Shown here in pieces: positions 1 to 5,813 of a DNA stretch of 8,234 bases. The translations under genes and the position numbers were made by a program. The stretch comes from Rickettsia typhi (GTDB lineage Bacteria > Pseudomonadota > Alphaproteobacteria > Rickettsiales > UBA1997): contig CAMDRL010000054.1 of assembly GCA_945906835.1 (NCBI GenBank), positions 1 to 8,234 of the forward strand, in the 5' to 3' direction. A model generated the notes under the pieces. The model searched no databases and was not told where the DNA came from. It saw only the letters and a list, made by a program, of their open reading frames with translations. Positions within the stretch are counted from its first letter, which is position 1. Each line of letters opens with the position of its first letter.

Positions 1-133
1 CTTTAATTAACTTTTTATGCTTCATCTTTTTGGTCTAAAATTTAGAATAAAAACCTTATGTACATCTATGTACATGCGGCTTTTCTTCTAAATTTTATCC
101 TCAAAAATATTTCGCCTAAAAAGTTAATTAAAG
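1..133. repeat. 133-bp imperfect palindromic element
   Basis: Bases 1-17 pair perfectly with 117-133 (outer sequence CTTTAATTAACTTTTT). Pairing then continues inward with mismatches and one bulge: 27-32 with 102-107, 36-47 with 86-97, 49-52 with 81-84, and a centre made of two copies of the self-complementary octamer ATGTACAT at 58-65 and 68-75. Roughly three quarters of the element can pair, so it would form a very long hairpin as RNA or a cruciform as DNA. Size and design resemble Rickettsia palindromic elements or a MITE, but I do not recognise the family. It begins at the first base of the window, so the true left boundary is unknown. No transposase is visible beside it. Confidence 0.7.
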
Positions 134-378
134 ATGGGAATTGGTATAAAATGTGCTGCAAACTCATTCCAGAGTTATTGATGTCAGTTGTTGCAAAAAA
201 TGTAACAGTTGCGATGAGGGTTGTAAAATTGAATCGTAATAAATGCTTGATTGGAAAGGATAATCAGCCAATAATTAACAATATTGGTTTGGCGGCTTTG
301 ACGCTTTTGGCGGCGGAGTCTTTGCCTAAGAGTAAGGAGATGATGGTTAAGTTGATTGTTAATATGTTGGCTTTGTAG
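58..378 (+). other. Doubtful ORF leaving the palindrome; gene-poor stretch
   Basis: The first 510 bases hold no gene I can support. An open frame runs here for 106 codons, but its first ATG is the centre of the 133-bp palindrome, there is no ribosome binding site, and the product resembles nothing I recognise. Its C-terminal third (about residues 73-106) could be a hydrophobic helical segment. In another frame, bases 153-236 encode a short cysteine-rich peptide with the run CCKKCNSCDEGC, which looks like a zinc-binding knuckle, followed by two stops. The region may be the decayed remnant of a small gene with a frameshift, or may be non-coding. A minus-strand frame over 184-429 is low-complexity (Gln/Asn/Arg-rich) and looks like a shadow. 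Confidence 0.2.
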
Positions 379-410
379 GAAGGTATTTATTGAGAACAAA
401 TTAGGAATTT

Positions 411-483
411 GGTAAATCCTCCGTCTCATTCGCTTTTGCTAAAGCGAAAGTGAATGATTCACCTCCTTTTGCAAAGGAGGCTT
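411..483. repeat. Double-hairpin dispersed repeat upstream of purN
   Basis: Two perfect 8-bp stems lie side by side. TTCGCTTT (429-436) pairs with AAAGCGAA (441-448) around a 4-base loop. CCTCCTTT (462-469) pairs with AAAGGAGG (473-480) around TGC. The style, short GC-containing hairpins in an AT-rich intergenic region, is that of a dispersed palindromic repeat. No T-run follows on either strand, so it is not a standard terminator. One frame stays open through the element (411-482) and would encode a peptide ending PPFAKEA, with no start codon. The right arm carries a perfect Shine-Dalgarno sequence. No second copy is in this window, so dispersal is inferred. Confidence 0.55.
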
Positions 484-510
484 AAAAAAATAATTGAAAG
501 AAATTCAAAA

Positions 511-1128
511 GTGTTGAATAAAAAAATCAAAATTGCAATTTTAATATCTGGGCGGGGAAGTAACATGCAAGCTCTTGTAAAGGCTTGTGATAGTGCTGAA
601 TTTCCTGCAGAAGTGGCGTTGGTTTTGTCTAATAAATTGGATGCGGAAGGATTAAAATTTGCGAAGGAAAAAAGCATTAAAACCGCTATTGTGAGTCATA
701 AAGATTTTATTTTAGAGCCAGAAGATAAAGAAAAATCTCGTGAGAATTTTGACAAAAAAGTTAGCGAAGAGGTTGAAAAATCTGGTGCGCAGATTATATG
801 TTTAGCGGGCTTTATGCGCTTGCTTTCGCCTTGGTTTGTGCAGCGTTGGTTTGATCGTTTGATTAATATTCATCCTTCACTTTTGCCTGAATTTAAGGGT
901 GCTGATGCGGTTGGTGATGCCATTAAAGCGGGGGCAAAAATTTCAGGTTGTACTGTGCATTTTGTGCGCGAAGAAATGGATTCTGGTCCAATCATTAAAA
1001 AAGTACAAGTGAAGGTTTTTAAAGATGATACAAAAGAAACTTTAGCGGCAAAAATTCTGAAACAAGAGCATAAAATTTATTCGCAAGCTTTGAAAGAAGT
1101 GTGCGAAAAAATTCAAAATTGCAATTAG
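511..1128 (+). CDS. purN: Phosphoribosylglycinamide formyltransferase (PurN)
   Basis: This is the folate-dependent GAR transformylase of purine synthesis, which moves a formyl group from 10-formyltetrahydrofolate to glycinamide ribonucleotide in the cytoplasm. From the GTG at 511 it is 205 aa, a normal family length. The N-terminal nucleotide-binding segment ISGRGSNMQAL is at residues 12-22. The active-site segment INIHPSLLPEFKG supplies N119 and H121, and EEMDSGPI supplies the catalytic D157. The frame is open back to an ATG at 454, but those 19 extra residues are encoded by the palindromic repeat and have no counterpart in the family, so I prefer GTG 511 (TTG 514 is equally possible). An AAAGGAGG at 473-480 lies about 30 nt upstream of 511, too far for normal use. 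The next gene starts 58 nt downstream. Confidence 0.93.
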   Translation: MLNKKIKIAILISGRGSNMQALVKACDSAEFPAEVALVLSNKLDAEGLKFAKEKSIKTAIVSHKDFILEPEDKEKSRENFDKKVSEEVEKSGAQIICLAGFMRLLSPWFVQRWFDRLINIHPSLLPEFKGADAVGDAIKAGAKISGCTVHFVREEMDSGPIIKKVQVKVFKDDTKETLAAKILKQEHKIYSQALKEVCEKIQNCN

Positions 1129-1186
1129 TAATTGCTAATGTTTAAACTTGTAAATATCTCTGATAGTAAATAATAATTTTTTCTTT

Positions 1187-1747
1187 ATGGCAGTTTTACC
1201 TTTAGTTTATGCTCCAAATCCATTGCTAAAAAAAATCTCAAAACCTGTTGAAAAGGTTGATGATGATCTGCGTAAATTTATGGATGATATGTTGCACACT
1301 ATGTATGCAGAGCAAGGATTGGGTATTGCTTCGGTGCAGGTTGGTGTTTTAAAAAGAGTGTTGGTTATGGATGTAGATTATGAACCAGAAGAACATCACC
1401 ACCATCATCACGATCACGGTAGTTGCGGTGGAGTTCATGTGAAAAATACCAATCCTTTATATTTTGTTAATCCAGAAATTTTGGAAAAATCAGAAGAATT
1501 ATCCAGTTATAATGAAGGCTGCTTATCCTTTCCAGATGCTCGCGCTGAAGTGTTTAGGCCGCAAGAAGTCAGAGTAAAATTTTTGGATTATCATGGTAAA
1601 GAACAAGTTATGAATTTAGATGGAATTCTGGCAACTTGTATTCAACATGAGATTGATCATTTAAATGGAATAACTTTTGTTGATCACATATCTCAACTAA
1701 AGAGAGAAGTGATTTTGAAAAAAATGAAAAAATTAACTGCCCAATAG
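1187..1747 (+). CDS. def: Peptide deformylase with His-rich insertion
   Basis: The enzyme removes the formyl group from the N-terminal methionine of nascent proteins at the ribosome, using a bound divalent metal. All three family motifs are present in order: GIASVQVG (46-53, a variant of GxGLAAxQxG), EGCLSFP (110-116) with metal ligand C112, and HEIDHLNG (154-161) with ligands H154 and H158 and catalytic E155. Length is 186 aa, slightly above the usual 165-180 because of an insertion at about 67-85 between motifs 1 and 2. The insertion contains six consecutive histidines (70-75), then D76, H77, C80 and H84. The His codons are a mix of CAT and CAC, so the tract is not a simple codon repeat. 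No fmt gene, the common partner, is adjacent. There is no Shine-Dalgarno; the leader is T-rich. Confidence 0.95.
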   Translation: MAVLPLVYAPNPLLKKISKPVEKVDDDLRKFMDDMLHTMYAEQGLGIASVQVGVLKRVLVMDVDYEPEEHHHHHHDHGSCGGVHVKNTNPLYFVNPEILEKSEELSSYNEGCLSFPDARAEVFRPQEVRVKFLDYHGKEQVMNLDGILATCIQHEIDHLNGITFVDHISQLKREVILKKMKKLTAQ

Positions 1748-1773
1748 TCTATATAATCTTAATATTATAAAAA

Positions 1774-2973
1774 ATGAGCCAATATTTCTATAAAGCAGTT
1801 GATGATAATGGGCGTTATAAAAGAGGAAAATTGCCTGCAGAAAGTCAAGCCGAGCTAGCTGATACTCTCAAATTATTAGGTTTAGAATTGGTTTCTTGTA
1901 AATTAGAAAAAAGCCAACAGTCATTTAGTTTTCTTAAAAGAGTAAAGCAGAGAGATCTGGTAACTACATTCATCCATCTTGAGCAATTAGACAAAGCGGG
2001 TATCTCAATTATTGATTCCATTCAAGATCTTAAAGAAACCTCTGATGTTCCAATAATTAAAGAATTGATGCATGAAATTTATGATTTGATCAAGAATGGT
2101 AGTTTGTTTTCAGAAAGTTTGGCGAAATATCCTGATATTTTTAAACCAGTTTATGTGGGTTTGATTGCAACTGGCGAAGAAACAGGTAACTTTTCTGAGT
2201 CTTTCAACAACATTGTTGAAGATTTAAAATGGAATGTGGATATGAAAAGAAAGACCAGAAAAGCCACAATTGGTCCAACTTTTGGTCTTCTAATGATGTT
2301 TGCGGTTTTGTCAGTTATGACTTCAGTTGTTGTGCCAAAGGTAACGGGCTTTTTACTTTCTCAAGATATAGCATTGCCAGCAATAACCGTTTCTTTGATA
2401 GCATTTTCTGAATTTGCTAAAAACTATTGGTACTTACTAGTTTTTGGTCCACCCGCCATATGGATGACAATTAAAATATTAGGTCGCATTGAGGCAACTA
2501 AAATTCCTGTTGATAAATTGAAGTTAAAAGTTCCCATCATCGGTCCAATTCTAAATAAAATTGATGCTGCAAAATTTTGTCAATTTTTTGCCATGACTTT
2601 TAAAAGTGGTCTTGGGGTTATTGAATGTTTAGATGCAGCTTGTGGTGTAGTTAAAAATAAAGCTATTAAAAGCAGTATTGAAGATATTAAGAGACAAGTT
2701 TCTGATGGTAAATCTTTGGCAACTTCAATTGCTTCAGTTGGTTATTTCCCTAACCTTGTAGTTAGAATGTTTAAGATTGGTGAGGATAGCGGTAACATGG
2801 AAAATGCCTTGAAGAACATTAAATACTTCTATGATCGTGAAATAAACGACTCTATTGATAGGTTAGTTGGCATGATTCAACCAACTCTAACTATTGTAAT
2901 GGGTGGTATGATCGCTTGGATTACCATCGCGGTATTCGGTCCAATTTATAGCACATTCTCTAATCTTGGTTAA
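1774..2973 (+). CDS. GspF/PilC-family inner-membrane platform protein
   Basis: This is an integral inner-membrane protein of the type II secretion / type IV pilus assembly family, which forms the platform that couples the cytoplasmic ATPase to pseudopilus or pilus growth. At 399 aa it has the usual size. Two homologous GSPII_F domains lie at about 60-190 and 265-390, and each carries the repeated signature near its end: GEETGNFSESF at 134-144 and GEDSGNMENAL at 336-346. Three hydrophobic segments are visible at about 166-188, 216-236 and 368-389, the normal topology. The N-terminal stretch (FYKAVDDNGRYKRGKL) is typical of GspF/PilC. No other secretion or pilus gene is in the window, so GspF and PilC cannot be told apart here. 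It ends 2 nt before bioD, suggesting co-transcription. Confidence 0.88.
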   Translation: MSQYFYKAVDDNGRYKRGKLPAESQAELADTLKLLGLELVSCKLEKSQQSFSFLKRVKQRDLVTTFIHLEQLDKAGISIIDSIQDLKETSDVPIIKELMHEIYDLIKNGSLFSESLAKYPDIFKPVYVGLIATGEETGNFSESFNNIVEDLKWNVDMKRKTRKATIGPTFGLLMMFAVLSVMTSVVVPKVTGFLLSQDIALPAITVSLIAFSEFAKNYWYLLVFGPPAIWMTIKILGRIEATKIPVDKLKLKVPIIGPILNKIDAAKFCQFFAMTFKSGLGVIECLDAACGVVKNKAIKSSIEDIKRQVSDGKSLATSIASVGYFPNLVVRMFKIGEDSGNMENALKNIKYFYDREINDSIDRLVGMIQPTLTIVMGGMIAWITIAVFGPIYSTFSNLG

Positions 2974-2975
2974 AA

Positions 2976-3626
2976 GTGATTCTAAAAAATAAAATTTACT
3001 TCATAGCTGGAATTGGAACTGATACAGGCAAAACATTTTTAGTTGAAAAAATTTGCTCTAAACTACAAGAAGAGGCAATAGCATTTAATGCTGTAAAGCC
3101 AATTATCAGTGGTTTTTGTGATGATGATTTACAAAGTGATTCAGCGAAGATTTTGCGAATATTAAAAAAAGATTTTACTAAAGAAAATTTTGATGAAATA
3201 AGTCCTTGGCGTTTCAGGGCGGCAATTTCTCCAAATCTTGCGGCGCAACAAGAAAATAAAGAAATTGATTTTGCCCAAGTTGTAAATTTTTGTCAGGAAA
3301 AAATTTCTGAAGCAATAAAATCAGATCAGTTTTTATTCATTGAAGCAGCGGGAGGAGTGATGACTCCAATCACTAATGATAAAACTTTTTTAAATTTAAT
3401 TTCCAAATTACAAGTTGAAGTTTTATTGGTAAGTGCCAATTATTTGGGTTCAATTAGTCACAGTTTATGCGCTGTTGAGGCTTTAAAAAGCAAAGGAATT
3501 TTGCCAGAAATTATTTTAGTCAATGAATATCCTGAATTTTCTGATACCAATATTTCTCAATTGGTTGTAACAATAGAAAATCTTAGCAAGATAAAAACAA
3601 TGTCATTTGATGTTTTTCTTGATTAA
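2976..3626 (+). CDS. bioD: ATP-dependent dethiobiotin synthetase (BioD)
   Basis: BioD closes the ureido ring of dethiobiotin from 7,8-diaminopelargonic acid, CO2 and ATP, the penultimate step of biotin synthesis. The P-loop GIGTDTGKT is at 12-20. KPIISG (41-46) carries the substrate lysine K41, SDS at 54-56 corresponds to the family SDA motif (Mg-binding D55), and FIEAAGGVMTPI (121-132) is the conserved E(G/A)AGG segment with E123. LVNEY (181-185) fits the adenine-recognising Asn region. Length 216 aa is normal. The GTG start lies 2 nt after the preceding stop, and no upstream start is possible without overlapping that gene, so translational coupling is likely. No other bio gene is in the window, so the rest of the pathway, if present, is elsewhere. 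The C-terminus is more divergent than the core. Confidence 0.9.
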   Translation: MILKNKIYFIAGIGTDTGKTFLVEKICSKLQEEAIAFNAVKPIISGFCDDDLQSDSAKILRILKKDFTKENFDEISPWRFRAAISPNLAAQQENKEIDFAQVVNFCQEKISEAIKSDQFLFIEAAGGVMTPITNDKTFLNLISKLQVEVLLVSANYLGSISHSLCAVEALKSKGILPEIILVNEYPEFSDTNISQLVVTIENLSKIKTMSFDVFLD

Positions 3627-3654
3627 AAATCTAAGTTTAATAAATTAGTCCTTT

Positions 3655-3725
3655 GTAATTCCCGCGAAGGTGGGAATCTAGTTTTTAGTAAATAAGCACT
3701 TGATTCCAGACTTTGCAGGAATGAC
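3655..3725. repeat. Dispersed inverted repeat, copy 1 (bioD-argB)
   Basis: The left arm at 3655-3681 (GTAATTCCCGCGAAGGTGGG, then AATCTAG) is imperfectly complementary to the right arm at 3699-3725 (ends TTGCAGGAATGAC), with a 17-nt AT-rich spacer. The CATTCCCGCGAAGG / GGAATGAC style is widespread among proteobacterial intergenic palindromes. A second, diverged copy in the opposite orientation ends the window (8145-8219). Read in the argB frame, the right arm encodes IPDFAGMT, a familiar translation of such repeats and a false N-terminal extension of that gene. Confidence 0.75.
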
Positions 3726-3759
3726 AAGAAACAATCCACTAACTAATAATAATTTAAAA

Positions 3760-4728
3760 ATGACTGACAATATCATAAACTTTGGTAACAATAAAGGTGA
3801 TGCAGGTGTTACTCCGGTTGGAGATATTCTGGTTCAAAAAGAAAAAAGTCATCAAGAATGGTCTAAGAAGGCTGATGTTCTTTGTGAAGCGTTGCCTTTT
3901 ATGAGAAAGTTTGCTGGAGAAACATTTGTGATTAAATTTGGTGGCAGTGCGATGGGTGGTGAAAATAATTTAAAAAACTTTGCCAGAACGGTGGTATTGT
4001 TAAAACAGGTTGGAATTAACCCAGTTATTGTTCATGGTGGTGGACCGCAAATTGGTCAAATGCTTACCAAGCTTAATATGAAATCTTCTTTTGTTGATGG
4101 TTTAAGAGTTACAGATTCTGATACTGTTGATGTGGTAGAAATGGTTTTAGCTGGTTCAATCAATAAAATTATTGTTAAAGAAATAAATGCGGCGGGTGGT
4201 AAGGCAATTGGAATTTGTGGTAAAGATGGTAATTTAATTAGAGCAAAAAAATTAACCAGAGTGAAAAAAGATCCAGATTCTAATATTGAGAAAATTCTTA
4301 ATTTAGGTTTTGTGGGCGAGCCTTATAAAATTGATCCAGAAATTTTAACTTTATTTGAAGATTCAGATATTATTCCAGTTATTGCGCCAATTGGTATTGG
4401 TGATAATGGTGAAACATTTAATATTAATGCTGATACTGCGGCTGGTGCAATTGCTGGTGCGCTGCAAGCTTTGAAATTGGTAATTTTATCTGATGTTGAT
4501 GGCGTGATGTTGCCAAATGGTGAATTGGTGAGTCATTTAAATATCGCAACTGCTAAGCAAATGATTCAAGATGGAGTGATTACTGGCGGCATGATTCCAA
4601 AAATTGAAACTTGCATCAGCGCTTTAGAAGCTGGAGTTGGCTTTGCTCATATTCTAAATGGTGCAGTTGATAATATTTTATTGATGGAAATTTTTACTGA
4701 AAGCGGTGCTGGAACAATGATTTTGTAG
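3760..4728 (+). CDS. argB: Acetylglutamate kinase (ArgB)
   Basis: ArgB phosphorylates N-acetyl-L-glutamate with ATP, the second step of arginine synthesis, in the cytoplasm. With the ATG at 3760 the protein is 322 aa. Amino acid kinase motifs are in order: VIKFGGSAMG (57-66, with K59 and the GG loop), VIVHGGGPQI (89-98), GLRVTD (114-119), GICGKDGNLIRAKK (151-164), NINADTAAGAIAGAL (221-235), LSDVDGVM (243-250) and GGMIPKIE (277-284, catalytic K281). The frame is open back to an ATG at 3700, but that part is read from the dispersed repeat (MIPDFAGMT), so I reject it. Even so, about 30 residues precede the usual start of the fold (near SHQEWSKKADVLCEALPFM), longer than common ArgB proteins of about 290-300 aa. 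No other arg gene is nearby. Confidence 0.93.
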   Translation: MTDNIINFGNNKGDAGVTPVGDILVQKEKSHQEWSKKADVLCEALPFMRKFAGETFVIKFGGSAMGGENNLKNFARTVVLLKQVGINPVIVHGGGPQIGQMLTKLNMKSSFVDGLRVTDSDTVDVVEMVLAGSINKIIVKEINAAGGKAIGICGKDGNLIRAKKLTRVKKDPDSNIEKILNLGFVGEPYKIDPEILTLFEDSDIIPVIAPIGIGDNGETFNINADTAAGAIAGALQALKLVILSDVDGVMLPNGELVSHLNIATAKQMIQDGVITGGMIPKIETCISALEAGVGFAHILNGAVDNILLMEIFTESGAGTMIL

Positions 4729-4751
4729 TTTTTTATAATGTTATAAAAAAC
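4728..4751. repeat. Perfect AT palindrome at the argB stop
   Basis: GTTTTTTATAA (4728-4738) is an exact reverse complement of TTATAAAAAAC (4741-4751), with TG between them. It includes the last base of the argB stop codon. Being almost wholly A/T, it is a weak hairpin; it could assist 3'-end formation or be the scar or target of a repeat. Confidence 0.45.
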
Positions 4752-4752
4752 C

Positions 4753-4820
4753 GTCATCCTTGAGCGAAGCGAAGGATATCTTGTAAACTCAAGAGATCCT
4801 TCGCTTCGCTCAAGAATGAT
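4753..4820. terminator. Long hairpin between convergent genes; candidate bidirectional terminator
   Basis: Bases 4753-4783 pair with 4790-4820 over 31 positions, with only two mismatches (4758/4815 and 4778/4795) and one G-U, around the 6-base loop TAAACT. The core TTGAGCGAAGCGAAGGAT is exactly repeated in inverted form, and the outer ends read GTCAT and ATGAT. It sits between the 3' ends of argB (plus) and the glycosyltransferase (minus), where a shared terminator is expected. A-rich sequence at 4745-4750 gives a T-run on the minus-strand transcript; the plus side lacks a clear T-run. It also looks like a member of a dispersed palindromic repeat family, so the terminator role is inferred. 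Confidence 0.6.
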
Positions 4821-4834
4821 ACAAAGACCTGATG

Positions 4835-5635
4835 TTAAAAAATTTGAAAAACTAAATTAATTAGTTCTGCCAAAATAATTCCTGCAAAAAGCCATTTAAA
4901 ATTCTTCCTTTTTTTCTTAGATTTTGCCCATTTAAGCAAGAAAAATGGGTCACGGTGAAAGTCTAAATAAGCTTTCTCAGCTATATCATTATTTGTAATT
5001 TCCGCTAATTTCTTAAACTTAAAATCAGAAATATTTTCAAATTTAAAGCTGGTTAAATCTAGGTCGGAAAAGGTGTGAGTGCCACTTGAATCAAAGCCAA
5101 TATTTTTTGTTAAAGGCTTGATGCTTTGCACCCCGTAGCCATCATTTTTAAACATAGCATAAGACATTTGAATGTCCCAAGTATTGATTTTTCCACTATG
5201 CTGCATTCTTAGCATGTCTGCCATGTTACTGCCAGCTCGGTTAAATTTAGCCACCAATTCTTTATTGCTGACAAAATCTTTATAATCTCTAATTTCAAAA
5301 TCAATTTTCCCCCACCTATCTTTCCAAGTTCCCCAGCCCCAAGATGAGTTTTTTCCTTTTACAAAGAAAATATCTTCTGAGTAATTTTGAGGAAAAGTAA
5401 TAAGATTTTTGGGATAATTAAAGCCACTTACGCACCAAATATTTTTTTCATACTTGTAAAAATTAAGTGCTTCATTAGTGAATTTTAGAAAACTTGGTGC
5501 GGTAATAATGTCGTCTTCAATAATTATTATGGAATTGTGTTTATCAAGAATTTGATTGATTCCATTAATAAGAGAAATTTGCAAACCATGATTAATTTCT
5601 TTCTTAAAAATATATTTTTTTCTAAAACCTTGCAC
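4835..5635 (-). CDS. Distal fragment of the interrupted glycosyltransferase
   Basis: This is the part downstream of the TAA. It could be translated on its own only from the GTG directly following that stop, giving 266 aa. It carries the acidic IIIIEDDIITAP segment (36-47), where EDD is the likely metal/nucleotide-sugar site, SSWGWGTWKDRW (97-108) and NIGFDSSGTH (178-187), all typical of this transferase family. The C-terminus has a basic cluster KSKKKRK (238-244) followed by a hydrophobic stretch at 248-266 that could be a membrane anchor, placing the enzyme at the inner face of the inner membrane. Lacking the first 58 residues, which form the first strand of the sugar-nucleotide fold, it is probably inactive alone. 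Confidence 0.45.
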   Translation of the reverse strand: MQGFRKKYIFKKEINHGLQISLINGINQILDKHNSIIIIEDDIITAPSFLKFTNEALNFYKYEKNIWCVSGFNYPKNLITFPQNYSEDIFFVKGKNSSWGWGTWKDRWGKIDFEIRDYKDFVSNKELVAKFNRAGSNMADMLRMQHSGKINTWDIQMSYAMFKNDGYGVQSIKPLTKNIGFDSSGTHTFSDLDLTSFKFENISDFKFKKLAEITNNDIAEKAYLDFHRDPFFLLKWAKSKKKRKNFKWLFAGIILAELINLVFQIF

Positions 5636-5812
5636 TTAATCAATAACTTTATGAACCTCTTGAATATCTTTTAGATCCTTGATATTCCTTGGTCCATCAC
5701 AAAAAATGTAAATGTCAGATTCTTTGGCTAAATCATTTTTTGCTAAAGTCTCCAAAACCAATTTGGTTTTGTCAGCGCGATTAAAGCAGAAAAAAGCTAT
5801 TGGTGCGTTCAT
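4835..5812 (-). pseudogene. Glycosyltransferase gene interrupted by an in-frame TAA
   Basis: Read from the ATG at 5812, the frame gives 58 residues beginning MNAPIAFFCFNRADKTKLVL and containing YIFCDGPRN (35-43). It then meets TAA at 5638-5636 and continues in the same frame for another 266 codons to a normal stop. Both halves match one protein in order: the FxxNRxxK and DGP segments of the nucleotide-sugar domain come before the stop, and EDD plus SSWGWGTW come after it. A full product would be about 325 aa, a sensible length for this GT-A-type (glycosyltransferase family 2 / GNT-I-like) family. The lost codon lies in D-stop-VQGF, where a CAA glutamine would need only one C-to-T change. It starts 1 nt after the DUF5672 gene stop, so the two form an operon. 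A sequencing error, readthrough or re-initiation at GTG 5635 are alternatives to true inactivation. Confidence 0.75.
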
Positions 5813-5813
5813 T

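Noticed and set aside
184..429. Minus-strand ORF of 81 aa in the left region
   Set aside because: Gln/Asn/Arg-rich low-complexity translation with no recognisable domain and no ribosome binding site; it reads like an opposite-strand shadow.
459..677. Minus-strand ORF opposite the start of purN
   Set aside because: It overlaps the conserved purN coding sequence and has no recognisable features.
1121..1135. GCAATT-AGT-AATTGC hairpin over the purN stop codon
   Set aside because: Six-bp AT-rich stem with no following T-run; too weak to call a terminator.
1408..1435. Engineered His-tag as explanation for the Def tract
   Set aside because: The histidines are internal, use mixed codons and sit in a native genomic context, so a cloning artefact is unlikely.
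1752..1757. TATAAT 17 nt before the gspF-like start codon
   Set aside because: A perfect -10-like hexamer, but no -35 element lies at a suitable spacing, and such hexamers are common by chance in AT-rich DNA.
2229..2411. 60-aa plus-strand ORF inside the gspF-like gene
   Set aside because: Out-of-frame shadow of a strongly conserved membrane protein gene.
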